A stretch of 51,146 nt of DNA from an uncultured bacterium. Its GTDB lineage: Bacteria > Verrucomicrobiota > Kiritimatiellia > CAIVKH01. Below, one piece after another: positions 36,456 to 45,935 of this stretch (its first letter is position 1; the number at the start of each line of letters is the position of its first letter). Below the pieces are notes generated by a model. That model searched no databases. It saw nothing but the letters and a program-made list of their open reading frames with translations, and was not told where the DNA came from. Location of the stretch: assembly GCA_903906425.1 (NCBI GenBank), contig CAIVKH010000011.1:1-51146 (forward strand), given 5' to 3'. The translations under genes and the position numbers were made by a program.

Positions 36456-38144
36456 ATGAACAATTTTACGACGATCCTCCTGGTGCTTTCTTCGGCCGCG
36501 CTCGTCGCCGGCGCGATGGCTCAGGACGCGGACCGGCTGGTTTATCGCACGCCGCGCGGCGTCGAGTTCGAAGTGAATTCGAACGGCCTCGCGGCGATTC
36601 GTAGCGGCGGGCGCGAACTCGCCCGCGGCGGCTGGTCGGTTTTCAACGCTGACGGATGGTTCAAAAAAGAACCGGGTGCGGTCAAGACGAAAAATTTTGC
36701 CGACAGGAAATTTGAAAGACTCGAAGACCGCCGCGCGCGCGTCACGCACACGAAGGACGACGTGACATGTGTTTTCGATTACGCGTTCGATGGCGAGGAC
36801 GTGACGATTTCGGCGCGCGTGGAAAATCGGAATGAAACCACGGCGATGGACGTGACGGGATTTAGCGGACTGGAATTCACGTTCGCGAAACCGCCGGAAG
36901 GCGTCATGTGCGAACAGCACATTTCCTATTTCATGGCGCACGGCATCGGGCTTTGCCATCCGAGTTGTTTCGATCCGGTCGGCGGAAGTTTTGCGCAGGA
37001 CGGAACGATCGGCGTCGGCGTTTCACCGTGGCGGACCGGCCTGGCCCGCACGCTGATTTTGTGGGACTACACCGACTGGAATCAGGGCAAGCGCGAAAAA
37101 CTTCCATCGCGGCGGCTGATATATTTTGTCGCGAATCCGGTGCCGCCGCGCGGGGCGCAGACGTTCGATTTGCGGCTGCGCGCCAGCCCTGATTGCGACT
37201 GGCATCACCTGCTCGAACCGTATCGCGAACATTTTCAAAAGACGTTCGGCGCGGTGCGGTACAAATCGGACTATCGCTGGATCGCGACCGATTATCTGAA
37301 TCGCGACCAGGCTTCCATCTCGCCGAAAAATCCGTACGGCTTTCACAGCGACCACCGCCGCATTGATACCGCCGAAGGCGCGGCGAAATTTTGCGACATA
37401 ATGATTCCAACGCTGCGCGATTGCGGCGGCCAGGGCGTGATCGTGTGGGGCCAGGCCGGCGACGATCCGCGCGGCGCAATGTACCGGCCCGATTTCGACG
37501 TGCTCCCGCCGGAGGTCGAGGCGCAGTGGCCGGTGATCGCGCAGCGCTTCCGCGACGCCGGATTGAAAATTGGCGTCGCCGCCCGCCCGCACGACATGGC
37601 GGTGCGGCGGGATTGGAAAAATGACGAAACGATTTGGATCAATCCTGACGATCCCGGCCACGTCGAAATGCTGTGGCATCGTTTCGACACGATGATGAAA
37701 CGCGGCTGCTCGCTGTTCTATCTCGACAGCTTCGGCGATTCCTTTGAGGACGTGAAACTCATGCGCTTGCTGCGCGAAAAACTCGGTCCCGACGTGCTGA
37801 CCTTTTGCGAACACCAGTGCGACGCGATCATGCCGTTCAGCGGCGGCTATTCGGAAACCACGCTGCACGCCGACGAAAATCCTCAGCGCTACCGCCTCTG
37901 GTCGGGCGAGCGAACCTGGGAGATTTACGAATGGCTCACGCCCGGTTCACAGATGTCAGCGCGGCTTTACGAAACGAAGGGCAAGCCCGCGGCGGACTTT
38001 GAGTCTCCGGATCATTGGTGTCTGTCGCATCGCGTCACGCCGCTTATTCCGGTGAACGATTTTCAGCGCGCGAAAAAGTTGCCGTCGCTGCAATCGGAAT
38101 TTCTCGGCGGCAATTCGGCATGGAAATCAAATTCCGCAAAATGA
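36456..38144 (+). CDS. secreted protein, possibly a TIM-barrel glycoside hydrolase
   Basis: A 562-residue protein with a signal peptide (cleavage probably after AMA, residues 20-22). Residues about 27-230 look like a beta-sandwich (LVYRTPRGVEFEVNSNGLAA, DVTISARVENRN). The second half has the alternating strand-helix pattern of a barrel, with GVIVWGQAGDDPRG, RGCSLFYLDSFGDSFEDVK and VLTFCEHQCDAIMPFSGGYS. Aspartate and glutamate at strand ends (LFYLDSF, TFCEHQ) would suit a glycosidase, but I cannot assign a family or substrate. Neighbours are other secreted proteins. Confidence 0.7.
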   Translation: MNNFTTILLVLSSAALVAGAMAQDADRLVYRTPRGVEFEVNSNGLAAIRSGGRELARGGWSVFNADGWFKKEPGAVKTKNFADRKFERLEDRRARVTHTKDDVTCVFDYAFDGEDVTISARVENRNETTAMDVTGFSGLEFTFAKPPEGVMCEQHISYFMAHGIGLCHPSCFDPVGGSFAQDGTIGVGVSPWRTGLARTLILWDYTDWNQGKREKLPSRRLIYFVANPVPPRGAQTFDLRLRASPDCDWHHLLEPYREHFQKTFGAVRYKSDYRWIATDYLNRDQASISPKNPYGFHSDHRRIDTAEGAAKFCDIMIPTLRDCGGQGVIVWGQAGDDPRGAMYRPDFDVLPPEVEAQWPVIAQRFRDAGLKIGVAARPHDMAVRRDWKNDETIWINPDDPGHVEMLWHRFDTMMKRGCSLFYLDSFGDSFEDVKLMRLLREKLGPDVLTFCEHQCDAIMPFSGGYSETTLHADENPQRYRLWSGERTWEIYEWLTPGSQMSARLYETKGKPAADFESPDHWCLSHRVTPLIPVNDFQRAKKLPSLQSEFLGGNSAWKSNSAK

Positions 38145-38150
38145 TGGGGC

Positions 38151-38171
38151 GCGCGGCAGTTTCCGCCGCGC
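38151..38171 (+). terminator. possible GC-rich hairpin after the glycosidase-like gene
   Basis: GCGCGGC (38151-38157) and GCCGCGC (38165-38171) can pair around a seven-base loop shortly after the stop codon. There is no T-run, so this is a weak terminator call. Confidence 0.3.
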
Positions 38172-38200
38172 CGCAATCGCCGGTTCGACGCGCCGGGTTC

Positions 38201-38247
38201 TTCCAATCATTGGAAGTCTGCGTCTTCGCAATTTCCAATCATTGGCA
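38201..38247. repeat. family A palindrome pair (locus 12), minus orientation
   Basis: TTCCAATCATTGGAA (38201-38215) and TTCCAATCATTGGCA (38233-38247, one arm base changed), 32 bp apart. On the minus strand the spacer reads ATTGCGAAGACGCAGAC, matching the core of plus-oriented loci, so the whole element is inverted relative to both flanking genes. Confidence 0.95.
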
Positions 38248-38371
38248 AAATCCGCGTTCCGCGCGCCGGCGGCAAATCAGGAAATGATTGTCAACCGGCG
38301 ATTGCTCTTCAGCGTATGGGTTGTAAAATGGCGTTGTTACGCGATGTGAGTTTCAGTTCGATCGGAGGCTT

Positions 38372-41300
38372 ATGAAAACGAAGTTGTGTCTGTTGGTTCT
38401 CGCTGCGTTTGCGTGGAAGGTGACGGCGCAGGAAATCGGCTATGTCGAAACGTTCAGCCTGTCCACGAACCGCGGTGCGGCGCTCAAAGAGCTGGTGCCG
38501 GGCACGGACGATTATTTTTATTACCACGCGCTCAACGCGCAAAATTCCGGCCAGCGCGAAAAATTCCTGGAGACGATGGACCAGTGGACCCGCGCGCGAA
38601 ACGGCGGCATCGGCGACAGCGCGCGCGAGTTGCTGAACCGGCAGGCGCTGCTCGATTACGAAAAGGATCCGCAGAAGACGCTGAAATATTTGCGCGAGCA
38701 ACTCGACCTGCATTTCGATCATGCGCGCAAAACCGGCGAGCATCGCAGCGATGCGCCGACGTCATTCGATAATTCGCAAATCAGCATCGATGCCCTGATG
38801 AAACGCGCGCTTGCCGAGGAACGCCGCAGTCTCGAACGGATTGAAAACGCCGGACTCGAACTCGTCGCCGGCCAGCAGATCAACGACGAGCAGCGGCGAA
38901 ATCTGCTGTCGCGTTTGCAGCGGCCCGATTATTCCGGTCTCGTGGATTTGATCGTCGCCGATTTGAAATATCGCGACAGTGGCGGATTCGGGCATCATCC
39001 GATTCATCTCAAGCTGACGCTCGCGCAGATGGACGAGCTGTTGCAAAAAATGCCGGAGCTTCGAAATCAGCTGGCGTTCGTCAATGCCTACCTCACGAAA
39101 CTCGCGCCGGAAAATGAGGTTGATCTCGAAACCGACAACGCCGCGCGCGAGGCATACCTCGATCGCGTGTGGGCGTTCGTGAAGACGCTCGATGCGGCTC
39201 ACAATTCGCTGAAGGCAAATATTCTTTTCAACCGCCTGCGTCACGACCAACACAAGGGTGTGCACGATCATGACCGGTTCGTCGAATACGTGAAACTACC
39301 ACGCGAAGTCTGGTACCTGCGCGACGAAGTCCGGAAGCAATTGCCGCGCGGCGATTACATGGCGCAGCTCGGCCAGCAATTCGGTTTGGTCTCGCTTCCG
39401 CCGGTCAACAACGAGGAGCCGCTCGTCCGCGAATTCCTGCTGCGATTTTTTCAGGACGCGCAGAATTACGACGAATACCGCCCGTGGATTCGCGACGATT
39501 TCCTCAAACGGATTTTCGCCGAATCGAAAATCGTCAACGGTGTCGGCGATCCGCAGCAATGGGCTGCGATGCTCGCGCCGGACGAATTCAAGCGGCTGAA
39601 AGAACGCGTCGATATTGATTTCGCGCCCGAAAATCCCGACGTCATCGGTGCCGATGACGCGGTGAAACTGTCGGGGTTCGTCAAGAACGTGCCGGTGCTG
39701 CTAGTGAAAGTTTTTGAAATCAGCTCGTTCAATTATTACCGCGAAACCGGACAGCCGTTGAATCTCGCGATCAATCTCGACGGCCTCGTCGCCTCCTCGA
39801 CGCGCCGGCTCGAATTCAAGGAGCCGTCGGAACGCCGCGTCGAGCGAACGTTCGATTTCCCCGAACTCAAATCGCGCGGCGTGTACGTCGTCGAATTGAT
39901 CGGCAACGGCAAAAGTAGCCGCGCGCTGGTTCAAAAAGGCCGGCTCGGCGTTTTGCAGGAAGTCACCGCAGCGGGCCACGCATTCACGGTGCTCGACGAA
40001 TCGAATCACCGGCTTCCCGATGCACGCGCGTGGGTCGGTGGCCGCGAATTCACGCCCGAAAAGGACGGCAGAATTCTCGTTCCATTTTCGACGCAGCCCA
40101 AATCCGAAACGATCATCGTCGGCCAGGGTAACTTTTCTTCGCTCGTCCGATTCGATCATCTTGCGGAGGCCTACGATCTTCACGCCGGAATTTACGTTGA
40201 TCGCGAATCGCTGATCCGCCGCGAAAAAGCACAGATTGCCGTGCGGCCCGTACTTCGCGTCAACGGACGACCGACGAGTCTGAAACTTCTCGAAGAAGTG
40301 CGGCTCGTCATCCAATCGACCGATCTTCAAGGCATCTCGACCGAAAAAGATATTCCCGGAATCAAACTTCGCGAAGACGCCGAAACGGTGCAGGAAATCC
40401 TCGTGCCGGAAAACACGGTGAGCTTGACCGTGACGCTGAAAACGCGGATTCAAAACGTCAGCCTGAATCAGAAACAGGAACTGTCCAACGGCACGAGCTT
40501 CGCGCTGAACGGAATTGATCACAGCCTTGCGGTTCAAGATTTGCACGTCAGCAAAACGTCCGCCGGCTACATCGTCGAATTGCGCGGCAAGAACGGCGAA
40601 CCTCTCGCCGGCGAACCGCTGGCATGTTCATTCAAGCATCGCTTCTTCAAGAACGAAGTTCACGCCGAACTCAAGACCGACGAAAAAGGCCGCGCAATGC
40701 TCGGCGCGCTCGATGGCATCGCGCGGTTCCGTGTGAAAGAACCGTCTGGCATCGAACACACTTGGTTTCCAAACAGTGGCGCGTGTTCGTATCCCGATTC
40801 GCTTCAAGGTTCCGTGGGCGAAACTTTCACAGTGCCGGTTTCATGGGACATCGCAGATTCTCTCAAAGATGCGTCGCTTGTCGAAGTCCGCCACGGACAG
40901 TTTGTGAAAGACTGGCGCGACGCGATGGCGGTCACGAATGGATTCATCGAACTTCGCGGACTTGCTGCGGGCGACTATTCGCTCTTCCTCAAATCCGAAT
41001 CGCGCGAAATCGCAGTCCGCGTGACGCAGGGCGAAAATCGTGATGGCTTCGCGTTCTCGCAGCGCCGCGCACTCGAACGCCCGCGACTCGCGCCACTGCA
41101 AATTTCCGCCGTCGAAACGACCGCCGATGCGATTGATATTCGCGTCGCAAACACGACGCCGTTTGCGCGCGTTCACGTTTTCGCGACGCGCTATCTTCCC
41201 GATTACAGCGTCTTCGCGAAGCTCGGTTTTTCCGGCGCGCCCAGATTTTTACAGCAAGCGTGGAAACCGGCGCAGACGTTTTATGAATCGGGCCGCGACA

Positions 41301-44300
41301 TCGGCGACGAGTATCGCTACATCATTGACCGCCAGCTCGCGAAAAAGTTTCCGGGCAACATGCTCGACCGTCCCGGCCTGCTTCTGAATCCGTGGGCCGT
41401 GCGCGATACCGAAGCGCAGGCTGAATCACTCGCCGTAGGCGGGGAATATGCCGGACGCGAGGCCGCAATGGCAAAGGCAGGGCAGGCATTTGGCGGCGGT
41501 ACCGGCGGTCGCGGCGGAACCGCGGAAGGTTCTGCATCGCTCGACTTCCTGAAACAGCCTGCTGTCGTTTTGTTGAACATCGTTCCCGACAAGGACGGCC
41601 GCATCAAAATTCCACGCGCCGATTTGAAAGGTTTGCCGTATCTGCGAATTCTCGCCGTTGATCCGACTGCGACGGTTTTGCGAAATATCGCGCTCGAAGA
41701 TTCGCCGGTCGAAACGCGCGAATTGCGGCTTGCGGCAGGACTTGATCCGGCGAAGACGTATTCGGAACAGAAACTCGTGACGCCGGTGCAGGCAAAGAGC
41801 GCGTTTGAAATCGCCGATGCGGTGACTGCGAAATTCGAAACGTATGACACGGTCGCAAAGGCGTACCGCCTGCTCTCAACGCTCGGCGGCAATCCTACGT
41901 TCGAGGAATTTTCGTTCGTCGCGAACTGGGCTGATCTCGATGCGAAAGAGAAGCAGCGGTTGTATTCGAAATATGCCTGCCACGAATTAAGCTTCTTCCT
42001 CTTTCACAAGGATCCCGAATTCTTCAAAACCGTCATCGCGCCGTATCTGAAAAACAAGAAGGACAAAACCTTCATGGATCGCTGGCTCATCGTCGACGAT
42101 TTGAAGGATTATCTCGAGCCGTGGCGGTTCGGCCGGCTGAACGCGGTTGAAAGAATTCTTCTCGGCAAGCGCATCGCGGAGCAGGAAAAAACGCTCGCTC
42201 GCGACACGAAGGAACGCGCCGATTTGATTCCGCCGGACATCGAGGATTTCAATCATTGTTTCGACACGGCCGTGCAGACGGGCGCAATGGAATCGGAGGG
42301 CGGCGTTGCGCTTGGTTTGGAAGAATTAAAAAAGAGTGTTGCTGAAAAACAAGTTGCCAAGCTGTCGGTACTCGCAACGGATGCCGCACTCGCGCCAGCC
42401 GCTCCGCCCGCCGTTATGGGTGCTGCGGCCGACATGCCGCATCCAGTTGCCGCTACAGCGAGACGAGAAATGGATTCGTTCGACCGCCTTGAAAGAAAGG
42501 CATTGGCAACTCCAGCGGCGGCAACGCCGATGGCGGCAAACGGCCTGGCGTTCCGTCAGCGTGCGCTTCTTCGCGACGCGGCGGCGGACAAAGGCGCGGC
42601 GAAAGAGGAACAAGAACAGGTCTTTTTTGACAGTACTGAACTCAAGCGCGTTGAACAGCGGCGGTTTTTCCAGAAGCTCGACCAGACGAAGGAATGGGCG
42701 GAGAACAATTATTACCACCTGCCCATCGAGCAGCAGCTTGCCGATCTGATCACCGTGAATGACTTCTGGGCCGACTACGCGGCGCACGATGGCAAGTCGC
42801 CGTTCCTCTCGAAATCGTTCCCGCAATGCACGAGGAATTTCACGGAGATGATGCTTGCGCTCGCGGTGCTCGATCTGCCGTTCAAGGCCGGGAAGCACGA
42901 AGAGAAACTCGACGGATTGAAATATGTTCTGCATCCGGCCACGCCTGTCGTGATGTTCCATCGCGAAATCCGCGAAGCGCCGCGCGCGGCGGACGCGGGC
43001 ACGGTGCTTGTCGCGGAACATTTCTTCCGCGCGGACGACCGGTATCGTTTTGAAGGCAACGAAAAATTCGACAAGTACGTAACCGACGAATTCCTGCCGC
43101 ACGTCGTTTATGGCGATCAAATCGTGCTGACGAATCCGACGGGCAACCGCCAGAAGTTGCAAGTTCTCGAACAGATTCCGATGGGCGCGATTCCGGTGAA
43201 CAGCGGATTTTACACGCGCGGCACGCACGTCGTGCTCGAACCGTTCAGCACGCAGACGCTGGAATACTACTTCTATTTCCCGGCTGTCGGAAAATATCCG
43301 CACTATCCGGTTTCCCTCGCGCACAACGACAAGGTGGTCGGCGGCGCTGCGCAGTTCACGTTCAACGTCGTCGCGAAGCTCACGCAGGTTGACAAGACTT
43401 CGTGGGCGTGGATTTCGCAGAACGGAACGCCGGAGGAAGTGAATGCGTTTCTCGACGCGGCGAACATTCATCGCCTCGATCTCAACGAAATCGCGTGGCG
43501 GATGAAGGACAAGGAGTATTTCAAGAAGGCGACGGCGCTTCTCGAATCGCGTCACGTTTATCAGGACACGATCTGGTCGTACGGAATTTTCCACAACGAT
43601 TCCGCGACGATCCGCACGTTCCTCGAACATTCGCCGTTCGCGGATCGCTGCGGGTTGTGGCTCGTTTCGCCGTTGCTGACGCTCAATCCGGTCGAGCGAT
43701 ACGTTTACCAGCATCTCGAATATCTTCCTCTCGTGAACCCGCGCGCGCATCAAGTCGGCGCGCAGCGGAAGATCTTGAACAACCGTTTCCGCGAGCAATA
43801 TCAGCGCTTGATGAAAGTGCTCGGCTACAAGCCCGCGCTCGGCGATGCGGACAAGCTTGCGGTGACATATTACATGACGCTACAGGACCGCGTCGAAGAG
43901 GCGATGGACTGGTTCGCGCGGGTCGATCGCAAGGCCGTGCCGGAGCAGTTGCAGTGCGATTACATCGGGGCCTATCTGGCGATGTACCGCGGCGACATCG
44001 AGGCCGCGCGCAAGATTGCAAAGGCGCACGCGGACGAGGGCGTTGACCGCTGGCGCAACCGTTTCGCACTGATCGCGAGCCAGCTTGACGAGCTCGACAA
44101 GGGCGTCGCGGCGGCGGTGGACAAGGAGAGCCGCGACCAGACGCAGGCGGCGCTGGCGGCGACCGAGCCGGCGCTCGAAATGCATGTCGAGGCGAGCAGG
44201 ATCAAACTGGATTATCGCAACATGAAATCGTGCGTGCTGAATTTCTACCCGATGGACATCGAGCTGCTGTTCTCGCGCAGCCCGTTCCTGCAGGAAGGCG

Positions 44301-44740
44301 CGACGCAGTTTTCATACATCCGGCCCGTGCTGAGCCAGACGCTCGAACTGCCCGCCGGCAAGGACGCGCTCGCGGTCGAGCTGCCGAAAGAATTCAACGC
44401 GAAGAACGTGATGGTCGAGGCGCTCGGCGCGGGCATCCGCAAGACGCAGGCGTACTACGCGAACACGCTCAACATCCAGACGATCGAAAACTACGGCCAG
44501 ATTGTCGTGACGAAAGCCGACACGCGCAAGCCGGTGCCGGCGACCTACGTGAAAGTTTATGCGAAGACGCACGGCGGCGAAGTGAAGTTCTTCAAGGACG
44601 GCTACACCGACTTGCGCGGCCGTTTCGACTACGCCTCGCTCAACACCAACGATCTCGACGACGCGGAGAAATTGTCCGTCCTGATTCTCAGCGACGAATT
44701 CGGCGCGGTCGTGCGCGAGGTTGTCCCGCCGAAACGGTAA
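38372..44740 (+). CDS. giant secreted protein (2122 aa) of unknown function, macroglobulin-like architecture
   Basis: The ATG has GGAGG upstream and encodes a signal peptide (MKTKLCLLVLAAFAWKVTAQ). Residues about 20-420 are mainly helical. From about 420 to 980 there is a run of beta-sandwich-like segments (KLSGFVKNVPVLLVKVFEIS, FTVLDESNHRLPDARAWVGG) recalling MG domains of alpha-2-macroglobulins. A Gly-rich linker is near 1040 and an Ala/Pro-rich linker near 1340-1410. A helical, TPR-like part lies near 1820-1920, and a regulatory-like beta domain near 2040-2122 (TDLRGRFDYASL). No thioester CGEQ motif is seen. I do not recognise a named family. It is the largest gene of the window. Confidence 0.85.
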   Translation: MKTKLCLLVLAAFAWKVTAQEIGYVETFSLSTNRGAALKELVPGTDDYFYYHALNAQNSGQREKFLETMDQWTRARNGGIGDSARELLNRQALLDYEKDPQKTLKYLREQLDLHFDHARKTGEHRSDAPTSFDNSQISIDALMKRALAEERRSLERIENAGLELVAGQQINDEQRRNLLSRLQRPDYSGLVDLIVADLKYRDSGGFGHHPIHLKLTLAQMDELLQKMPELRNQLAFVNAYLTKLAPENEVDLETDNAAREAYLDRVWAFVKTLDAAHNSLKANILFNRLRHDQHKGVHDHDRFVEYVKLPREVWYLRDEVRKQLPRGDYMAQLGQQFGLVSLPPVNNEEPLVREFLLRFFQDAQNYDEYRPWIRDDFLKRIFAESKIVNGVGDPQQWAAMLAPDEFKRLKERVDIDFAPENPDVIGADDAVKLSGFVKNVPVLLVKVFEISSFNYYRETGQPLNLAINLDGLVASSTRRLEFKEPSERRVERTFDFPELKSRGVYVVELIGNGKSSRALVQKGRLGVLQEVTAAGHAFTVLDESNHRLPDARAWVGGREFTPEKDGRILVPFSTQPKSETIIVGQGNFSSLVRFDHLAEAYDLHAGIYVDRESLIRREKAQIAVRPVLRVNGRPTSLKLLEEVRLVIQSTDLQGISTEKDIPGIKLREDAETVQEILVPENTVSLTVTLKTRIQNVSLNQKQELSNGTSFALNGIDHSLAVQDLHVSKTSAGYIVELRGKNGEPLAGEPLACSFKHRFFKNEVHAELKTDEKGRAMLGALDGIARFRVKEPSGIEHTWFPNSGACSYPDSLQGSVGETFTVPVSWDIADSLKDASLVEVRHGQFVKDWRDAMAVTNGFIELRGLAAGDYSLFLKSESREIAVRVTQGENRDGFAFSQRRALERPRLAPLQISAVETTADAIDIRVANTTPFARVHVFATRYLPDYSVFAKLGFSGAPRFLQQAWKPAQTFYESGRDIGDEYRYIIDRQLAKKFPGNMLDRPGLLLNPWAVRDTEAQAESLAVGGEYAGREAAMAKAGQAFGGGTGGRGGTAEGSASLDFLKQPAVVLLNIVPDKDGRIKIPRADLKGLPYLRILAVDPTATVLRNIALEDSPVETRELRLAAGLDPAKTYSEQKLVTPVQAKSAFEIADAVTAKFETYDTVAKAYRLLSTLGGNPTFEEFSFVANWADLDAKEKQRLYSKYACHELSFFLFHKDPEFFKTVIAPYLKNKKDKTFMDRWLIVDDLKDYLEPWRFGRLNAVERILLGKRIAEQEKTLARDTKERADLIPPDIEDFNHCFDTAVQTGAMESEGGVALGLEELKKSVAEKQVAKLSVLATDAALAPAAPPAVMGAAADMPHPVAATARREMDSFDRLERKALATPAAATPMAANGLAFRQRALLRDAAADKGAAKEEQEQVFFDSTELKRVEQRRFFQKLDQTKEWAENNYYHLPIEQQLADLITVNDFWADYAAHDGKSPFLSKSFPQCTRNFTEMMLALAVLDLPFKAGKHEEKLDGLKYVLHPATPVVMFHREIREAPRAADAGTVLVAEHFFRADDRYRFEGNEKFDKYVTDEFLPHVVYGDQIVLTNPTGNRQKLQVLEQIPMGAIPVNSGFYTRGTHVVLEPFSTQTLEYYFYFPAVGKYPHYPVSLAHNDKVVGGAAQFTFNVVAKLTQVDKTSWAWISQNGTPEEVNAFLDAANIHRLDLNEIAWRMKDKEYFKKATALLESRHVYQDTIWSYGIFHNDSATIRTFLEHSPFADRCGLWLVSPLLTLNPVERYVYQHLEYLPLVNPRAHQVGAQRKILNNRFREQYQRLMKVLGYKPALGDADKLAVTYYMTLQDRVEEAMDWFARVDRKAVPEQLQCDYIGAYLAMYRGDIEAARKIAKAHADEGVDRWRNRFALIASQLDELDKGVAAAVDKESRDQTQAALAATEPALEMHVEASRIKLDYRNMKSCVLNFYPMDIELLFSRSPFLQEGATQFSYIRPVLSQTLELPAGKDALAVELPKEFNAKNVMVEALGAGIRKTQAYYANTLNIQTIENYGQIVVTKADTRKPVPATYVKVYAKTHGGEVKFFKDGYTDLRGRFDYASLNTNDLDDAEKLSVLILSDEFGAVVREVVPPKR

Positions 44741-44752
44741 GAAGACCGCACC

Positions 44753-44821
44753 TTCCAATGATTGGAACTTTTGCTGCCAATCATTGGAAGTTTGCGGGGC
44801 GCACGCTTCCAATCATTGGAG
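44753..44821. repeat. family A palindrome triplet (locus 13)
   Basis: TTCCAATGATTGGAA (44753-44767), TGCCAATCATTGGAA (44775-44789) and TTCCAATCATTGGAG (44807-44821). The second and third form a normal 32-bp pair in minus orientation; the first is 22 bp before the second, with opposite centre. It directly follows the stop of the giant gene and precedes the family B array. Confidence 0.95.
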
Positions 44822-44848
44822 AACACCGCCGCCCGGGCGGGCGCAACA

Positions 44849-45033
44849 TTCGACCTCGGAGGTCGAAAATTCGACCTCGCAGCCCGAAAATTCGAGGTCA
44901 AGGGTCGAACCGCCAAAATGGCCGGCGAAAATTCGACCTCGAAGGTCGGGCATTCGACCTCGGAGCTCGAAAATTCGACCTCGGAGGTCCAATTTTCGGG
45001 GGCAGCGGTGAAAATTCGACCTCAGAGCTCGAA
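44849..45033. repeat. family B palindromic array on a 21-bp lattice
   Basis: Seven copies of a 19-bp palindrome, consensus TTCGACCTCGGAGGTCGAA, start at 44849, 44870, 44891, 44932, 44953, 44974 and 45015. The spacings are 21, 21, 41, 21, 21, 41. Each 41-bp step contains a degenerate unit (near 44911 and 44995), so nine slots of about 21 bp can be drawn. Copies differ mainly in the right arm. The array lies in the gap between two convergent genes and is unrelated in sequence to family A. Confidence 0.93.
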
Positions 45034-45096
45034 TTTTTGGGGTGAAAACCAGGCGTTTCGACATATAACATGCACACGGCAAGCATGATGCACAAA

Positions 45097-45124
45097 AAGG
45101 CCGGCACGTTGCCGTGCCGGCCTT
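45097..45124 (-). terminator. intrinsic terminator for the minus-strand TWD-protein gene
   Basis: AAGGCCGGCACG (45097-45108) and CGTGCCGGCCTT (45113-45124) form a perfect 12-bp stem with a TTGC loop. On the minus strand it is followed by TTTTTGTG, a good U-run. On the plus strand it is followed only by GTTT, so some bidirectional activity is possible. Confidence 0.85.
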
Positions 45125-45153
45125 GTTTCGAGGAGTGAAGCCCGAAAACCGCC

Positions 45154-45732
45154 CTAGGACGCAGGGGGGGGCGTCTTCTTCTTGTAGGGGCCGCGGGCAA
45201 AACGCGCACCCAGGGATTTCTTCGCCGCGTCCAGCGCCGTGCCACTGCCTCCGCCGCGCGCCTTGAACATCGCGTAGATGTCCAATCCAGCCGTGAAGGC
45301 ATCGCTGCCCACGGCCAATCGCGTATCGCTGACCAGTTCCTGAAACTGGTCCACCACCCTTTGCAGCACCTGCAACTGCAGCAGCAGCGCCACGTCGGCG
45401 GCAAACTCCGCCAGATCCACATCCGCGGGCAGCGCCGAGACATTTTGCTGCGCATAGCTCAACGCCTCGGTCACGAAAGCGATCGAGCCGTCACTTGTTT
45501 TCGGCAAATTCGACCGCTGCTCGACTGTCAGATCCACGGCGAAAGGCAGGAGCGCCTTCGCCTGATTGATCAACGCGATGAGGGCATCGCGATTCGCGTC
45601 CGTCAGAACGCCGTGAACTAATTTGCTGCCCATAGTGTAGCCTCCCGATTCAGGCAACTCGCCGTCCCAAGTAAGCCCGCGCGGATCATCCCACGTGACC
45701 CCGGGCATGTCCCAGGTCAGTTTCTTGCCCAT
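45154..45732 (-). CDS. small TWD-motif protein of unknown function
   Basis: A 192-residue protein starting at 45732 with a strong AGGAGG upstream on the minus strand; longer in-frame starts are unsupported. The N-terminus repeats a Thr-Trp-Asp motif: LTWDMPGVTWDDPRGLTWDG. The rest is helical (ANRDALIALINQAKALLPF, EFAADVALLLQLQVLQRVVD), with a basic C-terminus (FARGPYKKKTPPPAS). I recall proteins of this layout as uncharacterised in Verrucomicrobiota-related genomes. No transmembrane segment or catalytic motif is visible. It ends at a strong terminator. Confidence 0.82.
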   Translation of the reverse strand: MGKKLTWDMPGVTWDDPRGLTWDGELPESGGYTMGSKLVHGVLTDANRDALIALINQAKALLPFAVDLTVEQRSNLPKTSDGSIAFVTEALSYAQQNVSALPADVDLAEFAADVALLLQLQVLQRVVDQFQELVSDTRLAVGSDAFTAGLDIYAMFKARGGGSGTALDAAKKSLGARFARGPYKKKTPPPAS

Positions 45733-45935
45733 GATTTTCTGCCTCCTGCGCCGGACATCGGACTTTGCCGCGCCCGCCGCGTTATGCCGCCACCTTCCGG
45801 ACTGGAAGTGCTCCGGCAGCACATGCGCGATATATCAAATCCAAAAAATATTTTTCCAGCAAAAAAAGAGAAAAATGCACCGCCGCCAAAAGTCCGAAAT
45901 TGCCCCCGCCCCCGTTGCTGCTATTCTCCGCGCCC

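Noticed and set aside
38372..44740. Giant secreted protein as a true alpha-2-macroglobulin
   Set aside because: No CGEQ thioester motif or clear bait region was found, and the helical N-terminus is atypical.
44753..45033. Regular short repeats that could be taken for a CRISPR array
   Set aside because: Units are palindromic and follow each other with only 2-17 nt between them; there are no 30-40 nt unique spacers, leader or cas genes.
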